Assembly: GCA_003554565.1 (NCBI GenBank)
Contig: PWGR01000168.1
Span: 1 to 29,171 of the forward strand
Direction of reading: 5' to 3'
Source of the DNA: Clostridia bacterium
GTDB lineage: Bacteria; Bacillota; Sulfobacillia; SLMV01
Length of the DNA stretch: 29,171 bases
The notes under the pieces are model-generated. The model ran no database searches, was not told the DNA's origin, and saw nothing but the letters and a program-made list of their open reading frames with translations. Within the stretch, counting starts at the first letter, position 1, and the number at the start of each line of letters is the position of its first letter. A program made the position numbers and the translations under genes. Shown in pieces: positions 15,188-23,681 of this stretch.

Positions 15188-15934
15188 TCACTCTAGCATA
15201 TCCATAAAATATCGTGAATTCACACGCCGCTCCAGCTGGTACTCCAGATAGTTCAGAAACAGGCCCAGCATACTCCGTAGGCGGTCTTCGTCCTCCTCGT
15301 ACTCCAGGAGATTTCGCGGGTGCACTCGTGCCAGATTTCCCGCCAGCTCGCGTTCACATGCAGTCATGGACGCACCGTCGCCCCGGACATCGCCGGCGCA
15401 CAGGCGGCACAGAGCACCTCCATGTCCAAAACACAGATAGCTTTCATCCTCCAGCTCACCTGCACATCGCACACACTGATCCAACACGGGGTAAAACCCG
15501 GAAACACGTGAGGCTCGAATAATGAAAAAAACAACAACAAGCAGCTCCAGTACGCCCGCGGAAAGAGCGCGCAGACAGGTGAGGAGCAGCAGATACAGCG
15601 GTTCGTCAGCTTCCCCCTCCTGCCCCAGATAACTGACTATTTCGGCCAGGCAGTAGGCGCACCCGAGAGCTTTCGGCTCAGAACGCAGTCGGCGCAGGCT
15701 GTGTAAAACCTCGCCACCTTTTACCCCATCCAGTGTCCGGCCGCGCCAGACATCCAATCTGACGCAATCAAAAGGCTGAGTAACCGCTGCCAACTTGCTC
15801 CTGGGCTTCGCCGCCCCGCGAACTACCAGGCGGAGTTTCCCATGCCTTCTGGTCAGGAGAGTGGCCAGTCGGTCATTCTCGCCGAGTTTTCTGCTTTCCA
15901 GCACCACTGCCTCCACCGAGTACTCGCCGCTCAC
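15188..15934 (-). CDS. recO: DNA repair protein RecO
   Basis: RecO loads RecA onto SSB-coated single-stranded DNA together with RecR. I place the start at GTG 15934 (SGEYSVEAVVLESRKLGENDRL) behind GAGGGG, because the open frame to 16033 overlaps era and is not family-like. The N-terminal OB fold (VVLESRKLGENDRLATLLT, RLVVRGAAKPRS) is followed by a helical domain and a four-cysteine zinc site (CVRC ... CRLC, second half). The 248 residues are normal. It follows era by 13 bases, the usual order in Firmicutes. Confidence 0.95.
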   Translation of the reverse strand: MSGEYSVEAVVLESRKLGENDRLATLLTRRHGKLRLVVRGAAKPRSKLAAVTQPFDCVRLDVWRGRTLDGVKGGEVLHSLRRLRSEPKALGCAYCLAEIVSYLGQEGEADEPLYLLLLTCLRALSAGVLELLVVVFFIIRASRVSGFYPVLDQCVRCAGELEDESYLCFGHGGALCRLCAGDVRGDGASMTACERELAGNLARVHPRNLLEYEEDEDRLRSMLGLFLNYLEYQLERRVNSRYFMDMLE

Positions 15935-15947
15935 GTAAGACAACCCC

Positions 15948-16862
15948 TCATTCCCGGTCGACCCTGACCCCGAGTTCATCAAGGATGGAGAAGTTCTCTC
16001 GCCAGTTCTTCTGCACCCGTACATGCAGATCAAGGTAAATGCTTATATCGAGCAGCTTTTCTACCTCGCGTCTGCTCCTTTCACCAATAGTCCTGATCAT
16101 CCTGCCGCCTCGCCCTATGAGAATGCCCCGCTGAGAGTGCCGCTCAACCAGTATGTCGGCGGCGATATAGAAGTTACTGTCGCCCCGATCCTCAATCTGG
16201 ACCACCTGCACTGCGGTCGAATACGGGACTTCCTGTTCCGTCAGCTCCAGCACCTTTTCTCTGATGAGCTCGGCAACGAGGAAGGAGGTGGGTTGATCTG
16301 TGGTGACGTCTGACGGGTAGTAACGGGGACCTCCCCGCGGCAGAAGCTTCATGAGCTCCCAGCGCAGTATGTCAATCCCGCCCCCATGCAGTGCAGAGGT
16401 GGCTACCACGGCATCGAACTCACCCAGATCCCTGTACGTATCGATGCGGGCATCGCGCTCCTTGCGATCGACCAGATCCAGCTTGTTGACCACCAGAACT
16501 GCTGGCGTATCCGAACGGTTGACAATAGAGGCGCAGTTCAGATCACCCTGCCCCGGCTGCGGGCGTGATCCGTCCACCACAAACAGCACCACATCCACGT
16601 CGTCGACGGTCCGCCGCGCCGCCCGCACCATGTGCTCTTCCAGACGATCGCGCGGCTTCTGGATCCCGGGAGTATCCACGAATATGATCTGAGCATCCTC
16701 TGTATTGGCAATGCCGCGGATCCTGTTCCTGGTTGTCTGAGGACGACGGGATACTATGGCAACCTTATGACCTACCAGCTGGTTGACGAGAGTGGACTTG
16801 CCCACGTTGGGAAAACCTATCACGGCGGCAAAGCCAGAGACGAAGTCATCATCGCTCTTCAT
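15948..16862 (-). CDS. era: GTPase Era
   Basis: Era is the essential GTPase that binds the 3' end of 16S rRNA during 30S assembly. From ATG 16862 (after GGGGGGAGG) it has G1 GFPNVGKST (residues about 15-23), G2 TTRNRIRG, G3 DTPG and G4 NKLD, followed by a C-terminal KH domain (RHSQRGILIGRGGRMIRTIG). The 304 residues are typical. The open frame continues to 16952 but lies inside the upstream gene. Era overlaps the end of the DUF3048 gene by 14 bases, suggesting coupled translation. Confidence 0.98.
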   Translation of the reverse strand: MKSDDDFVSGFAAVIGFPNVGKSTLVNQLVGHKVAIVSRRPQTTRNRIRGIANTEDAQIIFVDTPGIQKPRDRLEEHMVRAARRTVDDVDVVLFVVDGSRPQPGQGDLNCASIVNRSDTPAVLVVNKLDLVDRKERDARIDTYRDLGEFDAVVATSALHGGGIDILRWELMKLLPRGGPRYYPSDVTTDQPTSFLVAELIREKVLELTEQEVPYSTAVQVVQIEDRGDSNFYIAADILVERHSQRGILIGRGGRMIRTIGERSRREVEKLLDISIYLDLHVRVQKNWRENFSILDELGVRVDRE

Positions 16863-17946
16863 CGTCCTCCCCCCTTTCCGTGTGCACTTTCGAGTCCGGG
16901 GGGACAATTTGAACCCAGGTCGTGCCCTCACGCAGATGCACGTCCTCACCATCCGCTCCGGTGAATCTCATGGGGGAGTGAGGTTCCATCTGCCACTGTA
17001 TATCGCGGACCTTTCCCCCACTGACCAGCTTGCCATCTCCACCGGCAAACATATCCATATTCAACCGTCCCTCGGTGTCTCCGGGTTTGGGCCAGGCAGG
17101 CACCTGCACCACCAACACGTTTGCAACTGAAATCTGATCGCCCGCGGCGTCGGAGTGGGGTCGATCTCCGATGTAGCGAAGATAGACGCCCCTATCCCCT
17201 GCAAAGTGATATTCAACTGTGTAACCCGCATAACCCGGGTAGTTTACCCGCAGCAGATCTGCCTCGTCCCACTCCGGGCCGGATCCTGCGCCCCGGCTGA
17301 AATTCCATATTGATTCCGGCCCCTCCACATGCTCCATCTCTCGCTCATCCATCGCCTCGCGTATCTCGGATAAAGAGGCAAAGAGAGTGTGCTCAAAACT
17401 TACTCCCTCTCTCTGGTCCCGATAAAAACCCTCTGCGCCCCAGAGATCGTTGAAGACCGCCATTTCCCTCGATTCGATCTGACGATAACCTTCCGGACTG
17501 GCACCGCAGTGCACCAGCACAGCATCCAGACTCTGGACCAGATCGAGGTGGTACGGGCGTGCGCTGCGAATCGGGCCCACCTCTTCCGGTGCCGAACCCA
17601 GAAAAACCGTCAGCAAACGCGTGAACCCACCCTCTGCCATGACTTCAAACACCAGGTCCGCCCGGGCCAATCCCAGCTGTGGCCTGGCCTGTGAGTGATT
17701 ATCCATGATCACAAGTATGGGACGTCGGGATATGTTTTCCCCGTCGGCCGGCTCGTTGGTGTAGGGATTGCGAGGACCCCTGTAGGTCGGGTACTCAACG
17801 GGCTTTTCCTCGTCCTCATGCGCACCCTCCGGACGGGGATCTGAGGGGGGCTCCGGCGCGGCCTCTTCCCGGGAGGAGCAGGCAGCCAGCCAGCTGAAGA
17901 AAGTCAGTATTGTGAGCAGCAAGATGGTAAGCATCCGCACATTCAA
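16849..17946 (-). CDS. DUF3048 (YerB-type) lipoprotein
   Basis: A predicted secreted lipoprotein with a hydrophobic signal segment (LTILLLTILTFFSWLAAC) that ends in a lipobox with the Cys at about residue 23. A short Glu/Pro-rich linker follows. The DUF3048 core contains RPILVIMDNHSQARPQLGL, ADLVFEVMAEGGFTRLLTVF and GPIRSARPYHLDL. A C-terminal DUF3048_C part contains EGTTWVQIVPPD. The function is unknown; the family is common in Firmicutes cell envelopes. The start is probably TTG 17946, which has GGAGG 9 bases upstream, although TTG 17955 is in frame. It occupies the dgkA-era interval where cytidine deaminase (cdd) is often found, with a short overlap at each end. Confidence 0.9.
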   Translation of the reverse strand: MNVRMLTILLLTILTFFSWLAACSSREEAAPEPPSDPRPEGAHEDEEKPVEYPTYRGPRNPYTNEPADGENISRRPILVIMDNHSQARPQLGLARADLVFEVMAEGGFTRLLTVFLGSAPEEVGPIRSARPYHLDLVQSLDAVLVHCGASPEGYRQIESREMAVFNDLWGAEGFYRDQREGVSFEHTLFASLSEIREAMDEREMEHVEGPESIWNFSRGAGSGPEWDEADLLRVNYPGYAGYTVEYHFAGDRGVYLRYIGDRPHSDAAGDQISVANVLVVQVPAWPKPGDTEGRLNMDMFAGGDGKLVSGGKVRDIQWQMEPHSPMRFTGADGEDVHLREGTTWVQIVPPDSKVHTERGEDDEER

Positions 17947-17951
17947 TTCAT

Positions 17952-18440
17952 TCAACCTCCAGACTTACTCGGAGGGGCGAGCGAAATCCAGCTGATCAAC
18001 AGGACTGTCGCCGCCCAAAACCACAGCGCCGCGGGTCGATGTAACCAGATCCTGCGCAGCTCGGTCCACATCTGCACGAGTGAAGGCCCCAGGATCAGCG
18101 CGAAGACCAGCACTGACGCAGAAACGGTAAGCAGGACCGCCCCTGCCGCGGCGTCCTTTGCAGATCGCACGAGAGGGTGGTACTCGCTGACCACCACATC
18201 CAACGTCAGTTCAGTCACCATGTTCAGCAGCTGCACCACCAGCACAGCGATGCAGGATGCAACCAGCACGCCCCATTCCAGCGCGGACGGTGATGCCAGT
18301 GCGGCGACAGACAGCGCCCACAGGGCAAGCACGACGTGCCAGCGAAAATGGGGTTCTCTTGACCAACCGGCACGCAGACCGGCCAGGGCCCATCGCAGGG
18401 CGTGCAGAAAAGGTCTATCAGTCCGGCTGCGGGAGCACAT
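17952..18440 (-). CDS. dgkA: undecaprenol/diacylglycerol kinase family protein
   Basis: An integral membrane lipid kinase of the DgkA/UndPK family. In Gram-positives these mostly phosphorylate undecaprenol, feeding the lipid carrier for cell-wall synthesis. The signature is NMVTELTLDVVVSEYHPLVR followed by SAKDAAAGAVLL, carrying the catalytic Glu and the metal-binding residues. Three membrane helices form the core (about 32-50, 55-72, 98-118). An extra C-terminal helix (ALWFWAATVLLISWISLA) makes the protein 162 residues, longer than the roughly 120-130 usual. It overlaps ybeY by 23 bases, as is common in this conserved cluster. Confidence 0.93.
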   Translation of the reverse strand: MCSRSRTDRPFLHALRWALAGLRAGWSREPHFRWHVVLALWALSVAALASPSALEWGVLVASCIAVLVVQLLNMVTELTLDVVVSEYHPLVRSAKDAAAGAVLLTVSASVLVFALILGPSLVQMWTELRRIWLHRPAALWFWAATVLLISWISLAPPSKSGG

Positions 18441-18897
18441 CGGTCAGAACATCCTCAGTGACGCGGTCCATCTCGCCCGCACCCTCTTCGTCCTCGTGTG
18501 CCCAACCCAGGAGGTGTAGTGTACCGTGACAGGCCAGGACAGCTATCTGATGCAGCTCGTTCCGGTCCTCGTCTATCTGCTCCGGACAGATCAGAACATC
18601 ACCCAGGAGAGCCAGGTCCATGGGATCGGCAAAGCCCCTCAACTGCTCTTCCTCTTCCGGGGCAGACACAGAAAAAGACAGCACATCGGTGGGTCCATCC
18701 CCACCACGATATGTCTCGTTGTAGTACCGGATGGTCTGTTCATCGACAAATGTTACATCCACCACCCAGCCCAACTGCCCGGGCGGGGCGCCGGCCCGGT
18801 CACAGGCCGCCCTGACCGTGCGCCGGACCACAGGTTCAGCGATTCTCGGGATCTTCACTTCCCCACTGATGCTCGTCTGAACCAGAACTATCGACAT
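18418..18897 (-). CDS. ybeY: endoribonuclease YbeY (rRNA maturation factor)
   Basis: A single-strand-specific metallo-endoribonuclease acting in 16S rRNA maturation and ribosome quality control. The metal site HGTLHLLGWAH keeps the three-histidine HxxxHxxxxxH pattern, although the usual GYDH is GWAH here. The upstream block GDVLICPEQ is typical. Start ATG 18897 follows GGAGG with good spacing, so the gene overlaps the 3' end of pgpH by 62 bases. The 159 residues match the family. Confidence 0.95.
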   Translation of the reverse strand: MSIVLVQTSISGEVKIPRIAEPVVRRTVRAACDRAGAPPGQLGWVVDVTFVDEQTIRYYNETYRGGDGPTDVLSFSVSAPEEEEQLRGFADPMDLALLGDVLICPEQIDEDRNELHQIAVLACHGTLHLLGWAHEDEEGAGEMDRVTEDVLTDVLPQPD

Positions 18898-21118
18898 CTT
18901 TTTCCTCCTCCTTCACCTCCGCCAGCAGTGACTCCGGGTATTCCAGGCGATGATGGAATGCCCCGGACAACACGCGAGTGAAGGTATCACACACCATGTC
19001 CAGATCCCTGAAGGTCAGGTCGCACTTGTCAAGCTGCCCATCTTCCAGACGATCATGAATTATGTTCCTCACTACCCCGCGTATCCGGTCCGGTGTAGGG
19101 CGGGCCAGGCTGCGCACTGCCGCCTCGACTGCATCAGCCAGCATCACCACTGCAACCTCCTTGGACTGCGGGCGGGGACCTGGATAGCGGTAGTTATCCT
19201 CCGGTACATCCTCCTCGCTGGCTTCTCTGGCCCGGGCGTAGAAGTAGCTCACCCTGCGCGTTCCGTGATGCTCCCGGATGAACTCCACTACCGCTTCGGG
19301 GAGACCGTAATCTTCTGCCATGTCAATTCCGTCCTTGACATGACTGATTATGATCAGGGCACTCAAATTGGGTGAAAGTTTATCGTGCGGGTTTTCCCCG
19401 CCAAACTGGTTCTCCACAAAGAAATATGGTCGCCGCGCCTTTCCTATGTCATGATAATACGCTCCGACCCGGGTGAACAACGAATCCCCGCCCACCTCCT
19501 CTGCGGCGGATTCGGCGAGGTTGGCCACGGTCATACTGTGATGATAGGTTCCCGGGGCACTCTCAAGGAGCAGGCGCATGAGCGGATGATGCGGATTGGC
19601 CAGCTCCAGAAGCTTCACCGGCGTCAGAATTCCGAAGAAACTCTCGAGAAACGGGAGCAGACCTATGGCAACCACAGCCGAGAGTATCCCGTTGCCGCCG
19701 GCCCACAACACATTTCGCCACAGGGCCAGATCGACGGCAGTGACGCCTCCCGCCTGCTGCACAAGGGCGAGCAGCACAACTACATTGGCGGCGGCCACCC
19801 TGATTCCGGTGCGCATCATATCCGTACGCTCCTCGATGTCATCGGAGGCTACTGCCGCCACCGTCGCTCCCACCACGCTGACCACTACCGCGTAAACGTC
19901 TCCCCCGGTCATGACGGCGGCGCTGAGACCCATGGTCAGCCCGAACATTATTGCAGTGTTGCCGTCCAGGAGTATCCCTAATAGCATGGTTCCGGCCGCC
20001 ATCGGCATTAGAAACGGAGAGAGCTCGAGGGCAAAGCGGCATACAAACAGCGCCACTATGAATATCAGACCCGCAAGCACGATCTTCGATTCTGAGCTGA
20101 AGATCTCCGGCCGGAAACGGACAAGGTAACTGCTGATAAGAACCAGAAGGAGCAGGGCATACAGCACAGCCCCCCCGTACATCTGCCAGCTATCACTTGA
20201 ATCCAGAAGACCGGCATCCTCTATCCGGACCATATCTTCGGCGGTGATTATGGCCCCGTCGGGGACTATCAGCTCCCCGCGGCGGATCGTTACCGGGGAG
20301 ACTTCTTCTGCAGCCATATGCTTTCTGCGCAGGGTCTCGGTCGCGTTGAACAACAGGTTGGGGCGAAGAAGATCACTCCCTGTTGAGCCGATTACTGCGG
20401 CCACCCGCGCGGAGTTCGCTGACTCACTGACTTTCGCCTCCAGCTGTTCCCGGTAGGCATCGAGGCTTTCCGTCTTGATTCCCTGAGAAAACATGGTGTG
20501 ATACCCATCGGACAGAGTCTCCATCGCATCGGTCAGCTCAGCTTCAGGCGCAGTCAACAGAACCTCTGCCTCATCATCGGTGAGCTCGGTGGGCCAGAAC
20601 TCCCGCAGGGTCTGCATGTACTCTTCTCGCTCTGTGCCGATGATATGGGCATCGGCATTCTCCTCACGCCTTACCCTGACCCGCAGGTCCATCAGCCTTC
20701 CGAACAGCTCCTCGATCTCAGAGAGAACGCGCCCCTGCACGCCGGGATCCTGCTCATAAACATCAGGTACATCCTCCATGGCCTGGCGACGCATGTCCTC
20801 TGTGGAGGGATGATCAACAAATTCGGCTTCTGCCTTGATATTGAAGGGAGCTGGGTCACCTATCTCAACATCCAGCTCGTCCGATAACATACTGCTCATG
20901 AACAGAGCAGAAAGAAGAACGAGAAAAAGCAGCCCCCAGCAGGCACGGCGAAATGCGGAGCTTTCTTCAAGAGGGGAAGTAGCGAGAACCCGCCAGCCGG
21001 TGCGGATCCACTCCCACAGCTGCCTCGCCCATCCAGAATCTCTTCTCCGCCTACTCCTCGTCCTCGAATTTTTCGTATGCTTTGATGATTTTTGTGACCA
21101 GCGGATGTCGGACCACAT
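18836..21118 (-). CDS. pgpH: 7TMR-HD family c-di-AMP phosphodiesterase (PgpH type)
   Basis: A membrane receptor-like phosphodiesterase that degrades cyclic di-AMP. Order: a basic cytoplasmic N-terminus, one membrane helix (ACWGLLFLVLLSALFMSS, near 59-76), and a large extracellular 7TMR-HDED domain (about 85-300). A seven-helix membrane block (about 310-490) follows, and then a cytoplasmic HD domain with YHHSMTVANLAE, YYHDIGK and EHHGT metal-binding motifs. The 760 residues are somewhat longer than Bacillus PgpH. The only credible start, ATG 21118, lies inside phoH, giving a 68-base overlap. The N-terminus (SRTRSRRRRD) is unusually rich in arginine. Confidence 0.95.
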   Translation of the reverse strand: MWSDIRWSQKSSKHTKNSRTRSRRRRDSGWARQLWEWIRTGWRVLATSPLEESSAFRRACWGLLFLVLLSALFMSSMLSDELDVEIGDPAPFNIKAEAEFVDHPSTEDMRRQAMEDVPDVYEQDPGVQGRVLSEIEELFGRLMDLRVRVRREENADAHIIGTEREEYMQTLREFWPTELTDDEAEVLLTAPEAELTDAMETLSDGYHTMFSQGIKTESLDAYREQLEAKVSESANSARVAAVIGSTGSDLLRPNLLFNATETLRRKHMAAEEVSPVTIRRGELIVPDGAIITAEDMVRIEDAGLLDSSDSWQMYGGAVLYALLLLVLISSYLVRFRPEIFSSESKIVLAGLIFIVALFVCRFALELSPFLMPMAAGTMLLGILLDGNTAIMFGLTMGLSAAVMTGGDVYAVVVSVVGATVAAVASDDIEERTDMMRTGIRVAAANVVVLLALVQQAGGVTAVDLALWRNVLWAGGNGILSAVVAIGLLPFLESFFGILTPVKLLELANPHHPLMRLLLESAPGTYHHSMTVANLAESAAEEVGGDSLFTRVGAYYHDIGKARRPYFFVENQFGGENPHDKLSPNLSALIIISHVKDGIDMAEDYGLPEAVVEFIREHHGTRRVSYFYARAREASEEDVPEDNYRYPGPRPQSKEVAVVMLADAVEAAVRSLARPTPDRIRGVVRNIIHDRLEDGQLDKCDLTFRDLDMVCDTFTRVLSGAFHHRLEYPESLLAEVKEEEKDVDSSGSDEHQWGSEDPENR

Positions 21119-22031
21119 CTTTCTCGCTCAAATAAACGAACTCTATTCCGTCGATCCCCTTGAGAATTCTCTGCACTACGACCAGGCCGCTGTCGCCGCT
21201 CTTCAGGTCGATCTGGGTAATGTCTCCGGTAATCACCGCGCGCGAATCGAATCCCTGGCGGGTCAGAAACATCTTCATCTGCTCCGGGGTGGTGTTCTGG
21301 GCCTCGTCAAGGATGATGAAGGAGTTGTCGAGCGTTCTTCCTCGCATGTAGGCCAGAGGTGCGACCTCGATGACCCCGCGCTCCATCTCCTTTTCGAAGC
21401 GATTGGGCCCGATGATGTCGTAAAGCGCATCGTACAGCGGTCGAAGATACGGGTCCACCTTCTCCTGCAGATCGCCGGGCAAAAAGCCCAGCTGTTCCCC
21501 CGCCTCCACGGCAGGACGGGTCAGCACGATGCGACTGACATGTCCATCCCGCAGAGCCGCACTCGCCTGGGCCATGGCGAGGTAAGTCTTGCCTGTACCG
21601 GCGGGCCCAATGGAGAAAACAATGGGATTTTTCTTCATCATGGACAGGTAAAGCTTCTGCCCCTTGGTCTTGGGCTTTATCTTCTTGCCCCGGGACGTCA
21701 CAACGACTGTGTCCTCGTAAATATCGTCGAGGGGTTCCTCATCGCCCTGCTTGGCAAGTCCAATCGCATACAGTATGGATTGGTCGTTGATCTCGTTCCC
21801 CGATTGAAGGACTCCCAGCAGGCGCTGCAGCAGCCTGTGTACCTGCTCAACGGCATCGGACGGTCCCACAATCGTCAGCTCATTACCCCGACTGACCAGT
21901 CTGATGGGAAAGTGCTCCTCGAGAAAGTCCAGGTTGCGGTCCCCGTGACCGAAAAGCTGAACCGCTTTCGCGTTATCATCGACGCGGAAAGTCCGTTCTC
22001 TGATCTTCTGAGATTCCTGGGGCGTCGCCAT
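21051..22031 (-). CDS. phoH: PhoH-family ATPase
   Basis: A cytoplasmic P-loop ATPase of the PhoH/YbeZ family. It is commonly linked to YbeY and presumed to act as an RNA-related helicase. An N-terminal KH-like region (residues 30-75) precedes the ATPase core with Walker A SIGPAGTGKTYLA (near 141-153), Walker B FIILDEAQN and the GDITQIDL sensor-type motif. The 326 residues are standard. The ATG at 22031 is fixed by an in-frame stop just upstream; AAGGAGTG lies about 15 bases before it, which is longer than usual spacing. Confidence 0.97.
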   Translation of the reverse strand: MATPQESQKIRERTFRVDDNAKAVQLFGHGDRNLDFLEEHFPIRLVSRGNELTIVGPSDAVEQVHRLLQRLLGVLQSGNEINDQSILYAIGLAKQGDEEPLDDIYEDTVVVTSRGKKIKPKTKGQKLYLSMMKKNPIVFSIGPAGTGKTYLAMAQASAALRDGHVSRIVLTRPAVEAGEQLGFLPGDLQEKVDPYLRPLYDALYDIIGPNRFEKEMERGVIEVAPLAYMRGRTLDNSFIILDEAQNTTPEQMKMFLTRQGFDSRAVITGDITQIDLKSGDSGLVVVQRILKGIDGIEFVYLSEKDVVRHPLVTKIIKAYEKFEDEE

Positions 22032-22102
22032 AGGACGTGGTTATTTCACTCCTTCTTATACTGGTGACCTCAGTTCAAAGCTAGTACGCATGGGCGTGAA
22101 AC

Positions 22103-23275
22103 TCAAGGCTCGACCCGCCTCTCCTCGCCGATGTCTTCAATCGCCTTCACCGAGGATTCTATCAGGATCCGGTCTCCATCCCGCTTCAGGATCGTGCAGG
22201 TGGAGCTGATCACCCTTCCCTCCGGGCCCATGCTGCTGCGTATACGGTGCTGCGCACGAGCACAGGCGATTCTTATGGCCTGAGGCTCCCTCAGATCCCT
22301 CACATACGCCGACATTTCCCTATAGTATACTGTTTCAATATATATGGGAAGAGAAAAGATCTCCCACCCCAGCAGGGACCGACGAGTGTGCGAGGTCACA
22401 TATTCCTCAAAGGGAATCTCGCGCCCCCCGGCGATGGTGATGGAATCCTCCTCTCCCACCCGGATCAGTGTCCGCACATGCTCCCTTCCCGTGGGTACAT
22501 GAGTCTTCCTGGACAGCTGAACTGATTCCTTTTCAGTGTACCATACTGTGGCCAGGATTTGTCCCCTGGCGGAGATTTCTTCACCCGCTGACTCACCGGG
22601 CTCCGCCCGGATCAGCACAGCACCCTCCCTGACCTCATCTCCTTGCACCACCATGGGAATGCCGGCCAGAACCGACACATCCCGCACCACCCCATCCCTG
22701 GAGGCAACAATATCGACCGCCTGATCGGGATCGGGCATCTCCCCCACCCGCTCCACAATTTTGATGGTCACCCGGACCCCACGGCGCTGAAGGGCGGCCC
22801 AGGTCACAAAGGGAAGTTCGCGCTCGAGCGCGCGTGCGATAGCCTGCAGGTCCAGGCCAAACACCGGTACCCCCGGGGCGACGCCCAGCCGGCGGGCGGC
22901 CTCCAGGACCTCCTCCGGCTCACGCTCCTGCAGCCCCTCTACTTCCACGGTCCAGATTACAGATGAGGACGCCGCGACGAGTAACAGGCACACTACCAAG
23001 CCGACCAGCATCGATCTCCGGCGGAACAAGGCACGCCAGTAGAAAAGCGCTCCACGACGGGACAGGATGTGCACCCGGCAGCCCGAGCGACGCACCACCG
23101 GTCTCAGGCGCCGGAAATCCTCCGCCCGCACCCAGCAGCGAAGGGCACCCGAGAGCCACTGCACGTCACGCAGCCAAATTCCGCGTCCCGCCGCCAGATT
23201 GATGAAGGCTTCCAGTCGCCTTCCCGTCACCTCTATCAGCACGGAGCCCGCATCCCAGCGCCCCGAACTCTGCAC
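22103..23275 (-). CDS. yqfD: sporulation protein YqfD
   Basis: YqfD is a mother-cell sporulation protein made together with YqfC and needed for efficient spore formation; its molecular role is poorly defined. The N-terminal cytoplasmic part (VLIEVTGRRLEAFINLAAGRGIWLRD) leads to one membrane helix (SMLVGLVVCLLLVAASSSVIW, near 88-108). The large extracytoplasmic domain follows, including VEGLQEREPEEVLEAARRLG and the C-terminal ETVYYREM. GTG 23275 with GGGGGTG upstream gives 390 residues, the family length, and follows the yqfC stop closely. ATG 23344 in the same frame would overlap yqfC by 65 bases and add a non-family N-terminus. Confidence 0.95.
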   Translation of the reverse strand: MQSSGRWDAGSVLIEVTGRRLEAFINLAAGRGIWLRDVQWLSGALRCWVRAEDFRRLRPVVRRSGCRVHILSRRGALFYWRALFRRRSMLVGLVVCLLLVAASSSVIWTVEVEGLQEREPEEVLEAARRLGVAPGVPVFGLDLQAIARALERELPFVTWAALQRRGVRVTIKIVERVGEMPDPDQAVDIVASRDGVVRDVSVLAGIPMVVQGDEVREGAVLIRAEPGESAGEEISARGQILATVWYTEKESVQLSRKTHVPTGREHVRTLIRVGEEDSITIAGGREIPFEEYVTSHTRRSLLGWEIFSLPIYIETVYYREMSAYVRDLREPQAIRIACARAQHRIRSSMGPEGRVISSTCTILKRDGDRILIESSVKAIEDIGEERRVEP

Positions 23276-23279
23276 CCCG

Positions 23280-23546
23280 TCACCCCCGCTCACCGGAGAA
23301 TGCAATGCAGTCAATGCTCCCCGCCAGAAGGATTTCCTCTTCATCTATTGAGGCAATTTTCATCCGCTGCCCGGTCACGCGGATTTGCCCCCCGCGAAAC
23401 CCCACGATCACGCATTCGGTGTCAAATGAAGCAATTCCACGGTGGTTTTCTATCATCAGCTGTTCGCGGCCCACCACAGTGAGCCGCGGCAGGTCCAGTA
23501 TTACATCTTTGGGCAGCTCAAATAGATCGATGATGGAGCGCCGCAT
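23280..23546 (-). CDS. yqfC: sporulation protein YqfC
   Basis: A small (88-residue) YabP/YqfC-family protein. From ATG 23546, behind GGAGAGGCGG, it reads RRSIIDLFELPKDVILDLPR and then ENHRGIASFDTECVIVGFRG, the typical YqfC pattern of short beta repeats. It acts with YqfD in the mother cell. The open frame extends to 23591, but the sigma-E-like -10 element overlaps that stretch, so the shorter start is chosen. The gene lies directly downstream of the sigma-E-like promoter and divergent from the iron operon. Confidence 0.93.
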   Translation of the reverse strand: MRRSIIDLFELPKDVILDLPRLTVVGREQLMIENHRGIASFDTECVIVGFRGGQIRVTGQRMKIASIDEEEILLAGSIDCIAFSGERG

Positions 23547-23568
23547 GGGGATCCGCCTCTCCGGTGCA

Positions 23569-23596
23569 ATTGTATGTGGATGTGCCGGCAATTATG
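23569..23596 (-). promoter_or_regulatory. sigma-E-like mother-cell promoter for yqfC-yqfD
   Basis: On the minus strand a -10 element CATACAAT (23569-23576) matches the sigma-E consensus CATACAnT. It is preceded after 13 bases by CATAATT (23590-23596), close to the -35 consensus (KMATATT). The start of transcription would fall about 15-20 bases before the yqfC ATG, leaving room only for the ribosome binding site. yqfC and yqfD belong to the sigma-E regulon in Bacillus, which supports the call. Confidence 0.7.
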
Positions 23597-23630
23597 GCCG
23601 GGCAGGGGGACAAGACAGCACCACCTAAGC

Positions 23631-23649
23631 GATAATGATTTTCATCCTT
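23631..23649 (+). promoter_or_regulatory. Fur-box-like operator 1
   Basis: GATAATGATTTTCATCCTT matches 14 of 19 positions of the Fur consensus GATAATGATAATCATTATC, with the left half identical over nine bases. It ends within the -35 hexamer of the iron operon promoter, a position where a bound repressor would block RNA polymerase. Confidence 0.72.
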
Positions 23650-23676
23650 GACAAGGGGAAAGGGAAACGGGATAAT
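23648..23676 (+). promoter_or_regulatory. sigma-A promoter of the iron-transport operon
   Basis: Perfect -35 TTGACA (23648-23653), exactly 17 bases of spacer, and -10 GATAAT (23671-23676). The first gene begins 46 bases downstream of the -10. The promoter is bracketed by two Fur-box-like palindromes. Confidence 0.85.
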
Positions 23677-23681
23677 CTAAT

